Origin: Candidatus Nanoanaerosalina archaeon
GTDB taxonomy: Archaea; Nanohalarchaeota; Nanosalinia; Nanosalinales; Nanoanaerosalinaceae
Length of the DNA stretch: 21,544 bases
Assembly (NCBI GenBank): GCA_022729275.1
Contig: JALDAH010000012.1
Span: 1-21,544, forward strand
Direction of reading: 5' to 3'
Position 1 is the stretch's first letter. Each line of letters opens with the position of its first letter. Positions 7,467 to 14,462 of this stretch are shown piece after piece. Both the position numbers and the translations under genes were made by a program. The notes below the pieces were generated by a model that was not told the origin of the DNA, searched no databases, and worked only from the letters and a program-made list of their open reading frames with translations.

Positions 7467-8069
7467 GAGTTTATCCCCAAATTTTTTGTCCAGGACAATA
7501 TGTGTAGGATAATATACAAACGTTATTACACCCGCTATCAGGATCAAAAGATATAAAGCAGGGTTCAAAAAATTTTGAGGGTTTACAGGGCCATGAACCC
7601 AGTTAATGTTCTTTTCAGGGCTTAAAATGTATGTTATGATAATCACGAACGCACCCCAGAACTTCTGATACCTGAAAGCTTTTCTCTCATAACCTGTTTT
7701 TGATAGAATTATGGTTATGAGAGGCGGAGTGAAAACGTGGAAAAGAGAGACACTCCTGAGAAATAAAGGTGTACCACTGTCGAACATATAGCTGACACCT
7801 CCAAGCTCCAAACCGAACAAAAGCTGAGCGAAAAAAGATGTGGTCCAAAGACTGTGAAAAACAAGAACAGATATACCTGCCATTGAAACAAACAATCTTT
7901 TACCGGACCATATACCGACAAATAACAGTAACAGCGCTATATGTGAAAACCAGAGTAAATTCCTCCAGCCATAGTGGAACAGGTTGACGTACATTATGAT
8001 TGAGAAGAAGAATGTGTAGACAAGCTTGAACCACAGAGGGAAACTCTTCACAGTTTTTTTGCCAGCCAT
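7461..8069 (-). CDS. Polytopic membrane protein, uncharacterised family
   Basis: This 202-aa protein has six or seven predicted membrane helices and no soluble domain. Recurrent elements are LLWFSHIALLLL, SYMFDSGTPLFLRSVSLFH, a GYERKAF loop, INWVHGP and a final YYPTHIVL. As I recall, similar blocks (LxFS/DIAL, PLFLRGLSLFH, NVNWV, PTHLVL) occur in an uncharacterised family of small bacterial and archaeal membrane proteins; no biochemical role can be given. The open frame extends to 8090, but the codon there is TTG. The ATG at 8069 is preferred, with a possible TATA element near 8121-8131. It is convergent with the helical-hairpin gene. Confidence 0.7.
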   Translation of the reverse strand: MAGKKTVKSFPLWFKLVYTFFFSIIMYVNLFHYGWRNLLWFSHIALLLLFVGIWSGKRLFVSMAGISVLVFHSLWTTSFFAQLLFGLELGGVSYMFDSGTPLFLRSVSLFHVFTPPLITIILSKTGYERKAFRYQKFWGAFVIIITYILSPEKNINWVHGPVNPQNFLNPALYLLILIAGVITFVYYPTHIVLDKKFGDKLS

Positions 8070-8239
8070 AAAGTAAAAATTTTTATTCAAATGTGAAAAA
8101 TGTTTGGGCTCATAACCCTATATTTCGAATGAATACAAGAATCAAGGAAATTTTTTAAAGATATAAAACAAATTGTTTAATAGATTTAAGCCAGTAAGCT
8201 AATACATTTTACAAATATTCCAAAAATAAGAGGTTTCTG

Positions 8240-8962
8240 ATGACAGAAAAAATTTTCCTGGACAAGAACGTACTGGTTGGAAGTTCCCTAAAAATAGAAT
8301 ATGGGGAAAAACGATATGAAGACAGATTTCACAACGAGTCAATTAAGATTTTCGACCTCTTTGAAGAATCAAACGATGTAGAAGGCTGGGTTTTCTCTGA
8401 GGAGGTAGAGAGGGTTAAAAAGATACTGGAGAACATTATAGATTCCAATTTCGCGATGTCCTACACGAGGGACCTGATTTACAGGAAATGCAGGCAAAAC
8501 CTGGAGAAAAACATGAAGAATTTAGGAACTATAAGAGTAGAGAGAAGCGATTATAGCGATTTTATGAATGATGTAGAGGATTTTTATAGAGAACTCGAAG
8601 AGATACTGGATAAAAATTTTATGGACAGAGAACAGGCCCTTTTTGAACTAAAGGAAAATGGGATATATTATAAAAACGCCGAGGAGATAGCGGAAAAAAT
8701 AGATGATTCTTGCTACAATAAACTAAGACAAAAGATAGTTGATGAGCCTGCCACACAAGAAGATATGAGGTTGCTGGCTAAAATAAACTATCTGAGTAAA
8801 CAGGTTGACAGTCAAATTTATTTTGCTTCCACAGACTACCATTTTTCCCCGATTAAAAACAATGGTATGCCAAGCGATAACTTTATTTCGGATAGGATAG
8901 AGGAATTTTTTGGCATAATCTGTGACTGGCCGGATGCATTATACGAAGAACTATCTGGATAA
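8240..8962 (+). CDS. PIN-like domain protein, putative ribonuclease
   Basis: This 240-aa soluble protein has the features of a PIN nuclease. The first acidic residue is in IFLDKNVLVGSS (D8, with Asn two residues on), and a charged helix carries E54/E55. TQEDMRLLAKINYL (D175) corresponds to the family's D-x-R-I-L-A helix, and YFASTDYHFSP (D199) to the strand ending in S-x-D. A final EFFGI strand follows. These four acidic positions would bind Mg2+ or Mn2+. The insertion between residues 60 and 165 is longer than in short VapC toxins. I see no antitoxin gene next to it, so an orphan RNase role is more likely than a toxin. The start is fixed by AGAGGT 7 nt upstream; a TATA-like ATATAAA lies near 8161. 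Confidence 0.65.
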   Translation: MTEKIFLDKNVLVGSSLKIEYGEKRYEDRFHNESIKIFDLFEESNDVEGWVFSEEVERVKKILENIIDSNFAMSYTRDLIYRKCRQNLEKNMKNLGTIRVERSDYSDFMNDVEDFYRELEEILDKNFMDREQALFELKENGIYYKNAEEIAEKIDDSCYNKLRQKIVDEPATQEDMRLLAKINYLSKQVDSQIYFASTDYHFSPIKNNGMPSDNFISDRIEEFFGIICDWPDALYEELSG

Positions 8963-9034
8963 TTTTTTTCTATGGAAAATTAACATCTGGAAATTTGGAA
9001 ACTTTTTTATCCTTCATTACCGTTTTCAAATGTT

Positions 9035-9469
9035 ATGGTAGAGTTCAACAGTTTCGATGTCGAGAAAGATGTGAAGGGCAACTACAAATCAGCTGATCTC
9101 TTTATTGTTCCAAAGGGAAAACTTTACGTGAATCTTGTCGAAGAGATTTTAAATGTTTTTGAGGAGGAAACGCTGGAGTTAAAGATTGAAGAATCAAGCA
9201 TGCCTCTCCCGTACTACCGGGCAATGGAGATACCTCTGGAAGTATTCGAGGAGAAGTATGGGATAGAGGATGAGAGCAAGATAAGCCGAAAAAAAGCTTT
9301 AGAACTATGTGAACAACTTTTTTCACTGGGTTTTTTCGATATCGGGTTTAAAGGCAAGAAAATATCTTTTTTTGTGAATCACAACGGTTTTATCAACGTA
9401 AAACCTGAAAATATTGAGAAAAAAGTTTTTCAGGATAAGATAGAAGGTCTTGGTGAGAAAGATGGTTGA
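9035..9469 (+). CDS. Hypothetical 144-aa protein
   Basis: I do not recognise this small acidic soluble protein. It alternates predicted helices and strands (LYVNLVEEILNVFEEE, then LELKIEESSMPLPYYRAMEIPL, then a helix KALELCEQLFSLGFF and a strand ISFFVNHNGFINV), so it probably folds as one alpha/beta domain. ACTTTTTTATCC at 9001-9012 lies about 29 nt before the ATG, so it is leaderless. Its last codons overlap the start of the 40-aa gene that follows by 8 bases, which suggests translational coupling and a shared role. Confidence 0.65.
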   Translation: MVEFNSFDVEKDVKGNYKSADLFIVPKGKLYVNLVEEILNVFEEETLELKIEESSMPLPYYRAMEIPLEVFEEKYGIEDESKISRKKALELCEQLFSLGFFDIGFKGKKISFFVNHNGFINVKPENIEKKVFQDKIEGLGEKDG

Positions 9470-9584
9470 TCGAGAAAAAATTTCAAAGGAAAAGCAGAAA
9501 AAAAAATTGAGAAACTTTCTTGGTGATAGAGCAGCCGAAATACTTGAAAAAGAAGAGGATAAAAACGGTGGAGGAAGGAGCTAA
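9462..9584 (+). CDS. Small basic 40-aa protein coupled to the upstream gene
   Basis: The ATG at 9462 lies inside the last codons of the 144-aa gene and the frame ends with TAA at 9582-9584, overlapping the cysS stop on the other strand. The product begins MVDREKISKEKQKKKL, continues RNFLGDRAAEILEKEED and ends NGGGRS. It is a charged helix with a small hydrophobic face. The frame fills the space between two genes exactly, which argues for a real gene. No family is recognised. Its overlapping position suggests it is made together with the 144-aa protein and may be its partner. Confidence 0.5.
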   Translation: MVDREKISKEKQKKKLRNFLGDRAAEILEKEEDKNGGGRS

Positions 9585-11002
9585 CTCCACTTGACACCCT
9601 TATCCGTGTCCTCTACTTTTACACCTGATTTTTCGACGACCTCCCTGATTCTGTCGGCTAGTTCGTACTCTCCTTCTTCTCTGACCTCTTCCCTCAGTTC
9701 AAGGATTTTTTCTACCAGATAACTGTTCGGAGAAATTTCAGATCCCTGACTGTAGGGAAGCACACCCAAAACCCATGATAATTCTTCTAAAACACTCAAT
9801 AAAGTTTTTAGCACATTTAAGTTGGTTTTTCCACTTTTGAGATACTTGTTTGCTAATTTAACAATTCCAAGGAGTTCTTTTAATGCTTTAGGTGTGTTGA
9901 AATCGTTGTTCATAGCTTTTTCGAATTCTTTTTTCTTATCAAAGAGTTTTTTCCTGACTTTATTGTCGTTATCGGTCAACTTCTCTGGGATTATATCTTT
10001 CGAGTTTATTTCAGCTTCTAAACTGTTTAAAACATTCTCTATGGTTTTAAAGTTCTTTTCAGCCTGATTTAACAGCTTTTCAGAGTAGTTTAATGGCTTC
10101 CTGTAATGTGTTGAGACAACCAGTGTTCTTAAAACCTCTGGCCTGTGGTTCTTGAGCAGTTCCCTTGTGGACACGAAATTACCAAGTGATTTTGACATCT
10201 TTTCATCTTCAAGTCTCACAAGCCCGGAATGCATCCAGTAGTTGACCCAAGGCTTCTTATCATTGCAGGCTTCGCACTGAGCTATCTCGTCCTCATGATG
10301 GGGGAACACCAGATCTACTCCTCCACCATGGATATCTATCTTTTCTCCAAGAAGCCTGGATGACATAGCTGAACATTCGATGTGCCAGCCTGGAACACCT
10401 TCTCCCCACGGACTTTCCCATGTCGGTCCGCCGTAATCATCTCTTGATCTCCATAAGACGAAATCTCTTTGATCCTTTTTGGATTCCATGTCCATTATGT
10501 CGTCCCTTTCCGACTTTAAATCCTCCAGTTTTTGATTGGATAGTTTACCATAATCAGCGAATTTTTTCACATCGAAAAACACGTTGCCATCGGATTGATA
10601 AGCGAATCCTTTTTCAATAAGCTTTTCTATCATCTCTTTCATCTCTTCGATGTATTCTGAAGCCTTGGGATAAGCTTCCGCATTTATACCTAATGATTTG
10701 AAATCTTCAAGGTTGATGCGAGTATATTTCTCTGCTATCTCCTTGGCGCTATTTCCTTCCTCCTTAGCTCTTTTATCGATCTTCTCGTTGACATCGGTTA
10801 TGTTGATAACAGTTTCGACATCGTAACCTCTGTATTGCAGGTATCTTCTGATTGTGTCGAATGAGATATAGGTCCTGCCGTGCCCTATATGCATGTTGTC
10901 GTACACTGTCTGTCCACATACGTACATCTTGACCTTTCCTTCTTCTACGGGTTTGAAATCTTCTTTTTTGTTGGTCAGGGAATTGTACAGTTTAATACTC
11001 AC
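9581..11002 (-). CDS. cysS: Cysteinyl-tRNA synthetase
   Basis: This 473-aa class I synthetase attaches cysteine to tRNA-Cys in the cytoplasm. The ATP-binding signature appears as MHIGHGRTY (HIGH at 38-41). The second signature is DEKMSKSLGN at about residue 270. The zinc/cysteine site residues are visible as C29 in MYVCGQT, the Cys in WHIECSAM, and the His/Cys of HGGGVDLVFPHHEDEIAQC. A helical anticodon-binding tail follows; the length is normal. The start is GTG, not ATG: GAGAGGTG lies 9 nt upstream and no ATG fits. That GTG overlaps the TGA of a small upstream frame (AAGTGA), so translation may be coupled to it. The cognate tRNA-Cys lies 1.2 kb away on the other strand. Confidence 0.96.
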   Translation of the reverse strand: MSIKLYNSLTNKKEDFKPVEEGKVKMYVCGQTVYDNMHIGHGRTYISFDTIRRYLQYRGYDVETVINITDVNEKIDKRAKEEGNSAKEIAEKYTRINLEDFKSLGINAEAYPKASEYIEEMKEMIEKLIEKGFAYQSDGNVFFDVKKFADYGKLSNQKLEDLKSERDDIMDMESKKDQRDFVLWRSRDDYGGPTWESPWGEGVPGWHIECSAMSSRLLGEKIDIHGGGVDLVFPHHEDEIAQCEACNDKKPWVNYWMHSGLVRLEDEKMSKSLGNFVSTRELLKNHRPEVLRTLVVSTHYRKPLNYSEKLLNQAEKNFKTIENVLNSLEAEINSKDIIPEKLTDNDNKVRKKLFDKKKEFEKAMNNDFNTPKALKELLGIVKLANKYLKSGKTNLNVLKTLLSVLEELSWVLGVLPYSQGSEISPNSYLVEKILELREEVREEGEYELADRIREVVEKSGVKVEDTDKGVKWS

Positions 11003-11098
11003 TTGTTTGACACCTCTCTTTTTTCCAGTGAAGAAAAGAACCTGTAAGGGAACTCATCGACAAAGACGGACACCTTCTCTTGAAGACCTGTGTCTCAT
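10999..11098 (-). pseudogene. Frameshifted small ORF in the cysS leader
   Basis: Upstream of cysS the minus strand has a TATA-like run (TTTTTAAAAATAG near 11127-11139), then AGAGGT 6 nt before an ATG at 11098. From this ATG the frame reads MRHRSSREGVRLCR and stops at 11054. In another frame a protein-like stretch, GLQEKVSVFVDEFPYRFF then SSLEKREVSNK, ends in a TGA at 10999-11001 that overlaps the cysS GTG start. A one-base shift just after MR would join the two into a small protein of about 32 aa with good start signals. It may be a decayed gene, a sequencing error, a frameshifted gene, or a leader peptide that happens to contain a Cys codon. I do not recognise the product. Confidence 0.4.
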
Positions 11099-11194
11099 GA
11101 TGATACCTCTTGGATAAAGGTTGAAAAACTATTTTTAAAAAGTTTCTTTGATTTTATAAAAAAGTGTTTAAGTGTTCATGATAGATTGTTGAAT

Positions 11195-12163
11195 ATGAGT
11201 AGTGACAGGTTTGTCTCGGTTGAGGAACTCCACATGTTAGAGGATTTCAAGGATCTAAGGAAGATGTACGAGGAGAGAGGACTGAAGTACGATTTTTCGG
11301 TGATCGATTTATTATCCGCCAAATCTATTGAATTAGCCGAGAATATATACAAAAAGGCCAGATCTATGGTTCAAGGCACCGAGTTCAGTTACACCAACGA
11401 GATAGATTTTATAAAGGATACATTTGTCTATGAGAGGACAATGTTCGAAAAGTTATTATACACAAACGAAAGAAAAGAAGAGAGGGAAGAAGAAATAATT
11501 TCAAACGGAGTTCTACCAGGATACGACATGAAAATTGGCGAACTAAACCTACACCTTAGAGCAGTAGTTGACAGCTATTTATCAGAGATACCCAACAGTT
11601 ACAAAACCGATGTTATGTCGGAAATAATAGGTTTTAGGGAGAAGGGTTTCACAGTACTCAGCCAGGAAGCATCTGAGATAATACCTCTGTCACATCTCGT
11701 GATTTCCAGAAGAAGGTATAAAGATTTCTATGACATGGAAGACAAGGAAGGAATAGGGTTCTTCGAAGAGATAAACTCAGGGAGTTCAAACCCAAAGATC
11801 TATGAAGGCCTATACAAACCTTTCAGACAGGCATACAGTCAACACATTGAATCAAAAAACCTGGAGAAATCCCTGAATTCCAAGAACTGGGAGGAAATAA
11901 TGCTCAACGAGGAAGGTTTTTCACTTCCCAAGAAAATCGACAGCAGTTTTTTAAAAAAATGGTACCCGGTTGAGAACGACAGGAAACACAGAAGACTCGA
12001 AAGATTCGCTGATACAGTTATCGATCTTACAGGAAAAAAGAAAGCATCAGGAAGAGATTTTGATGATATATACGTGGTCGTACCTTTCTTTGAACTACCG
12101 GTTCTTAAACAGTACTTTGATGAAATCCATCCGGAAGAGATAATCAGTTACGGAAAAGTTTAA
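11195..12163 (+). CDS. Hypothetical 322-aa soluble protein
   Basis: I do not recognise this protein. It is mostly helical and charged, with no membrane segment or signal peptide. The first 100 residues read as helices (EELHMLEDFKDLRKMYEERG). A middle part has ISNGVLPGYDMKIGELNLHL and SEIIPLSHLVISRRRYKDFY, and a C-terminal part ends with a hydrophobic strand IYVVVPFFELPVLKQYF. The open frame extends to an ATG at 11090, but the ATG at 11195 is preferred: TTTTATAAAAAAG at 11151-11163 would place the transcript start near 11183, and the extension lies in the cysS promoter region. It is followed 30 nt later by tRNA-Cys on the same strand. Confidence 0.7.
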   Translation: MSSDRFVSVEELHMLEDFKDLRKMYEERGLKYDFSVIDLLSAKSIELAENIYKKARSMVQGTEFSYTNEIDFIKDTFVYERTMFEKLLYTNERKEEREEEIISNGVLPGYDMKIGELNLHLRAVVDSYLSEIPNSYKTDVMSEIIGFREKGFTVLSQEASEIIPLSHLVISRRRYKDFYDMEDKEGIGFFEEINSGSSNPKIYEGLYKPFRQAYSQHIESKNLEKSLNSKNWEEIMLNEEGFSLPKKIDSSFLKKWYPVENDRKHRRLERFADTVIDLTGKKKASGRDFDDIYVVVPFFELPVLKQYFDEIHPEEIISYGKV

Positions 12164-12193
12164 AGTATTAGATTACAAACTTTTTTTAACCCT

Positions 12194-12264
12194 GCCGGGA
12201 TGGCAGAGTAGCTATGCATCCGCCTGCAGAGCGGACTACCTGGGTGCAAATCCCGGTCCCGGCT
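12194..12264 (+). tRNA. tRNA-Cys (GCA)
   Basis: The 71-nt sequence folds as a complete cloverleaf. The acceptor stem GCCGGGA pairs with TCCCGGC (12257-12263) and U is the discriminator (12264), as expected for tRNA-Cys. The D arm is 12203-12217, the anticodon stem TCCGC/GCGGA, with anticodon GCA at 12226-12228 in a 7-base loop. A 4-base variable region and T stem CTGGG/CCCGG follow. CCA is not encoded and there is no intron. The T loop reads TGCAAAT, giving G at position 55 in place of the nearly universal U. Aligned to the bacterial tRNA-Cys D-loop pattern, position 18 is A instead of G. The G19-C56 pair is kept. It probably serves the cysS product nearby. Confidence 0.93.
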
Positions 12265-12332
12265 TTCCTTATTTTTGATCTTATTTGTCTACAAAATACA
12301 TTTTTTTATTTATTGGATATAAATAGAATTAC

Positions 12333-13205
12333 ATGGTTCATGAAAACCTTGTTCTGAACATTGGTGGAGGGAAGAAGGAAGACCAGATACTTTTTCTGTC
12401 CCCTGATGCAGTGGAGTTCGAAGCAAATAGTTACAGAGAAACCAAGAAAAAGATAAAGGAATATCCCGTTGGTAAAGGTATTGTGGAGATAATAGGAGGG
12501 GAGCCAACACATAATTCAAAGATACTTGAACTGATAGAACTTGCAAAAGATTCTGGTCACATTGTTTCAATAGAAACAGACTGCAGAAATTTTTCGGATA
12601 TGAAAAAAGCACAAAATTTTGTTGATAAGGGTATGGAAAGAGTTTCGACTGAGTTACATGGAACCAAAAACATCCATAATAGTATAATTGGCGAGGAAGT
12701 TTTTGAGGAAACAATCAAGGGTATTGAAAATTTAGTTGAGCTCGGAGTTGATGTATCAGTATCAACAATATTTCATGTTAAGAACATTGATTATTTTGAT
12801 GAACTGGCGGAAAAACTGATCTATATAGGGGTTTCTGAATGGGTTTTAAATGGTCTGTCTCCCACTGATTTTGGTATAGAAAGATACAAAGAGCTAGCTG
12901 TCCCTCATTATGAAGTTTTTGATACTCTAAAAGATATATCGAAGTATTTCGATGATTTCGAAGTTGTTAAGATAGTCAATTTTCCGGAATGCGTTACACC
13001 TTTTGGCGACTACAACCTGATAAACATATCTTATTTCGAGTCTTTGGATATTTTTGGGTCTACTACCACTGAAGAACCAGTTAAAAACAAATTTTGTAAG
13101 CTGTGCAATTTTTCTGAAAACTGCAAAGGTTTTATGAAATCTAATATAGATATATTTGGAGAGGAAAGCATCGAAAAACTCTGGAAAAAAAGAAAACTGA
13201 ATTAA
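12333..13205 (+). CDS. Radical-SAM-fold protein lacking the CxxxCxxC motif
   Basis: This 290-aa protein has the layout of a radical SAM enzyme: an N-terminal strand ENLVLNIGGG, the SAM-contact motif GGEPTHNSKILELIELAK (about residue 54), then TELHGTKNIHNSIIGE, FEETIKGIENLVELGVDV, STIFHVKNIDYFDELAEKL and IGVSEWVLNGLSPT, all typical strand/helix units of the barrel. The three cluster cysteines expected right after GGG are K14, Q18 and F21, and no other N-terminal cysteine replaces them. At the C-terminus, FPEC (about 219) and FCKLCNFSENCKG (about 253-265) keep four cysteines that match the auxiliary-cluster or zinc region of such proteins. It therefore probably does not generate a 5'-deoxyadenosyl radical. 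It starts 69 nt after tRNA-Cys, with a T/A-rich TATA-like run at 12301-12314. Confidence 0.6.
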   Translation: MVHENLVLNIGGGKKEDQILFLSPDAVEFEANSYRETKKKIKEYPVGKGIVEIIGGEPTHNSKILELIELAKDSGHIVSIETDCRNFSDMKKAQNFVDKGMERVSTELHGTKNIHNSIIGEEVFEETIKGIENLVELGVDVSVSTIFHVKNIDYFDELAEKLIYIGVSEWVLNGLSPTDFGIERYKELAVPHYEVFDTLKDISKYFDDFEVVKIVNFPECVTPFGDYNLINISYFESLDIFGSTTTEEPVKNKFCKLCNFSENCKGFMKSNIDIFGEESIEKLWKKRKLN

Positions 13206-13207
13206 AA

Positions 13208-14056
13208 TCAATCGAAAAGGTTCATCTGTCTGTAATCTTCCCTGTTATCTTTTTTCCGATTTTTCTCAATCTCTTTTATTCTTTTATGGTAGGGTAAGCG
13301 TCCACCGGTCATGAACTCTTTCGAATTTTTGATCTCGTTGTAGATCTCGCTGGCCTCAAAATTCTTTCCATCTTCCAAAAGTTCTTCTGCTTCCACAACT
13401 TTGGAATGGAATTCATCAATACCTCTTGGTAGAGCATAGAGAATATTAGTACCTTTGATAAAATTTTCGTCCTCGTTTTCTATAAATCTCTCTACAGAAT
13501 ATTCGTTTTTAGGTAAAGCTGCGGTTTTAAGCTCTCTGCTACCTACAAAAACGTTTGGATTTCCTCTGTAATCACCTTCAAGACCAAATTCAAATGATTT
13601 AACCTCAAGACCGGGTTTTTTACTGTTGAAGTATGGTATCCGTTTTTTCATCAGTCTAAGGGCTGTTCTCTCATTCTTCTTTGTCTCCACAATTTTTCTT
13701 CTTTTTTCCTCGGGCATATAATCTAGCGAATTTCTGAAAGAACCTTCAAACCATTTCATAAAAACCTTTTCCCCGTCGGAAGCTCTGTTTTTGTAAAAAA
13801 TAGGCATTGAATATATTCCCATGGCCGTTGCAGAACCTATTTTTCTTTTGAAATTGTTGTCAACCATTGGATCAGAGTTTATAATGTATAAAAATTCTTT
13901 TCCATCTCTTCTTTTTGCATATATATGTCTCTTCTTCTGGTCATTTGTGACTCCTTCCACTTTCTGCCCTATCTTTATGGTCTTGTATAGGTTGGTCTCA
14001 TCCAGAACTGATTCGATGTATTCCTGGGTTTCGAGCATCTCTTTGTTGTGAACCAT
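13208..14056 (-). CDS. Hypothetical 282-aa protein ending in a clamp-binding-like motif
   Basis: The family is not recognised. Residues 35-110 alternate strands and helices (EFLYIINSDP, FKRKIGSATAMG, KVFMKWFEGS), faintly like the N-lobe of kinase-fold proteins, but no catalytic HxD or DFG-type motifs follow, so I make no functional claim. A helical, tetratricopeptide-like pair (EAEELLEDGKNFEASEIYNEI) lies near residue 230. The C-terminus is RQMNLFD, similar to short sliding-clamp-binding motifs of the QxxLF type. The frame extends to a GTG at 14062, but the ATG at 14056 is chosen because AGGTG lies 5 nt upstream. A TATA-like ACTTATATAG lies at about 14100-14110. It is divergent from the SRP RNA gene and meets the radical-SAM-like gene tail to tail, 2 nt apart. 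Confidence 0.65.
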   Translation of the reverse strand: MVHNKEMLETQEYIESVLDETNLYKTIKIGQKVEGVTNDQKKRHIYAKRRDGKEFLYIINSDPMVDNNFKRKIGSATAMGIYSMPIFYKNRASDGEKVFMKWFEGSFRNSLDYMPEEKRRKIVETKKNERTALRLMKKRIPYFNSKKPGLEVKSFEFGLEGDYRGNPNVFVGSRELKTAALPKNEYSVERFIENEDENFIKGTNILYALPRGIDEFHSKVVEAEELLEDGKNFEASEIYNEIKNSKEFMTGGRLPYHKRIKEIEKNRKKDNREDYRQMNLFD

Positions 14057-14132
14057 AACCACACCTTTTAAAAGTTACTATTCTACAATCGTAACTCAAC
14101 TATATAAGTTTTTTGGTTCCAGAATTCACCGG

Positions 14133-14142
14133 GTTTAAAAAG
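14133..14142 (+). promoter_or_regulatory. TATA-like element for SRP RNA
   Basis: GTTTAAAAAG lies about 25 nt before the inferred 5' end of SRP RNA near 14159. Both the spacing and the base composition fit an archaeal promoter for a stable RNA. Confidence 0.5.
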
Positions 14143-14158
14143 TTGAATACAAAATAAA

Positions 14159-14417
14159 GAATCGGGATAGACCGGGAGAATTGGGGCCTCCTGTAACCGC
14201 AAGTCCTCAACAGCGGGGTCGAAGCCGTGGAACAGGGTGTTGATCAGAGACTGTGGCCCTGTAAATCTTTGTTGATCCCTTGTCCTCTGGGATGGGCTGT
14301 CCAGTGAACCGGGTCAGGCCTTGACGGGAGCAGCCCTAAGCTGGCTGGTCCATGTTCAGAGGGTTGCAAGGAGTAGAAGAGGTACAGGATAACCACACCT
14401 CTGTCCCTCCCGATTTC
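14159..14417 (+). ncRNA. Signal recognition particle 7S RNA
   Basis: This RNA forms the scaffold of the signal recognition particle and binds SRP54 and SRP19 to target proteins to the membrane. The ends pair (GAATCGGGA at 14159-14167 with TCCCGATTTC at 14408-14417). The Alu part has CTGTAAC near 14192, the conserved UGUAA turn. The SRP54-binding helix 8 is clear at 14305-14350: GGGTCAGG on one side and GGGAGCAGCC on the other, with the asymmetric-loop bases C14315, A14316, A14329 and GCA 14330-14332. The apical loop of helix 8 is TGAC (14322-14325) closed by U-G, where GGAA or GGAG is normal. The length of about 259 nt is slightly short for an archaeal 7S RNA. End positions are approximate. 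Confidence 0.85.
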
Positions 14418-14462
14418 ACGGCATTCCCACTACTGTTTTTATGATAGCAGAGATGATACAAG

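Noticed and set aside
8240..9469. Toxin-antitoxin pair made of the PIN-like gene and the 144-aa gene
   Set aside because: They have separate promoters, the second gene does not look like an antitoxin (no DNA-binding motif), and the order and spacing do not fit VapBC.
11090..11194. N-terminal extension of the 322-aa protein to the ATG at 11090
   Set aside because: It crosses the TATA-like elements for both cysS and this gene and reads unlike the rest of the protein. The ATG at 11195 fits the promoter spacing.
12301..12332. A CxxxCxxC motif lost by a wrong start of the radical-SAM-like protein
   Set aside because: The strand that normally precedes the motif (LVLNIGGG) is already inside the protein, so an upstream start would not restore the cysteines.
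13208..14056. Kinase or aminoglycoside-phosphotransferase fold for the 282-aa protein
   Set aside because: Only the N-lobe-like strand pattern is suggestive; no HxD or metal-binding Asp motif can be placed, so no function is assigned.
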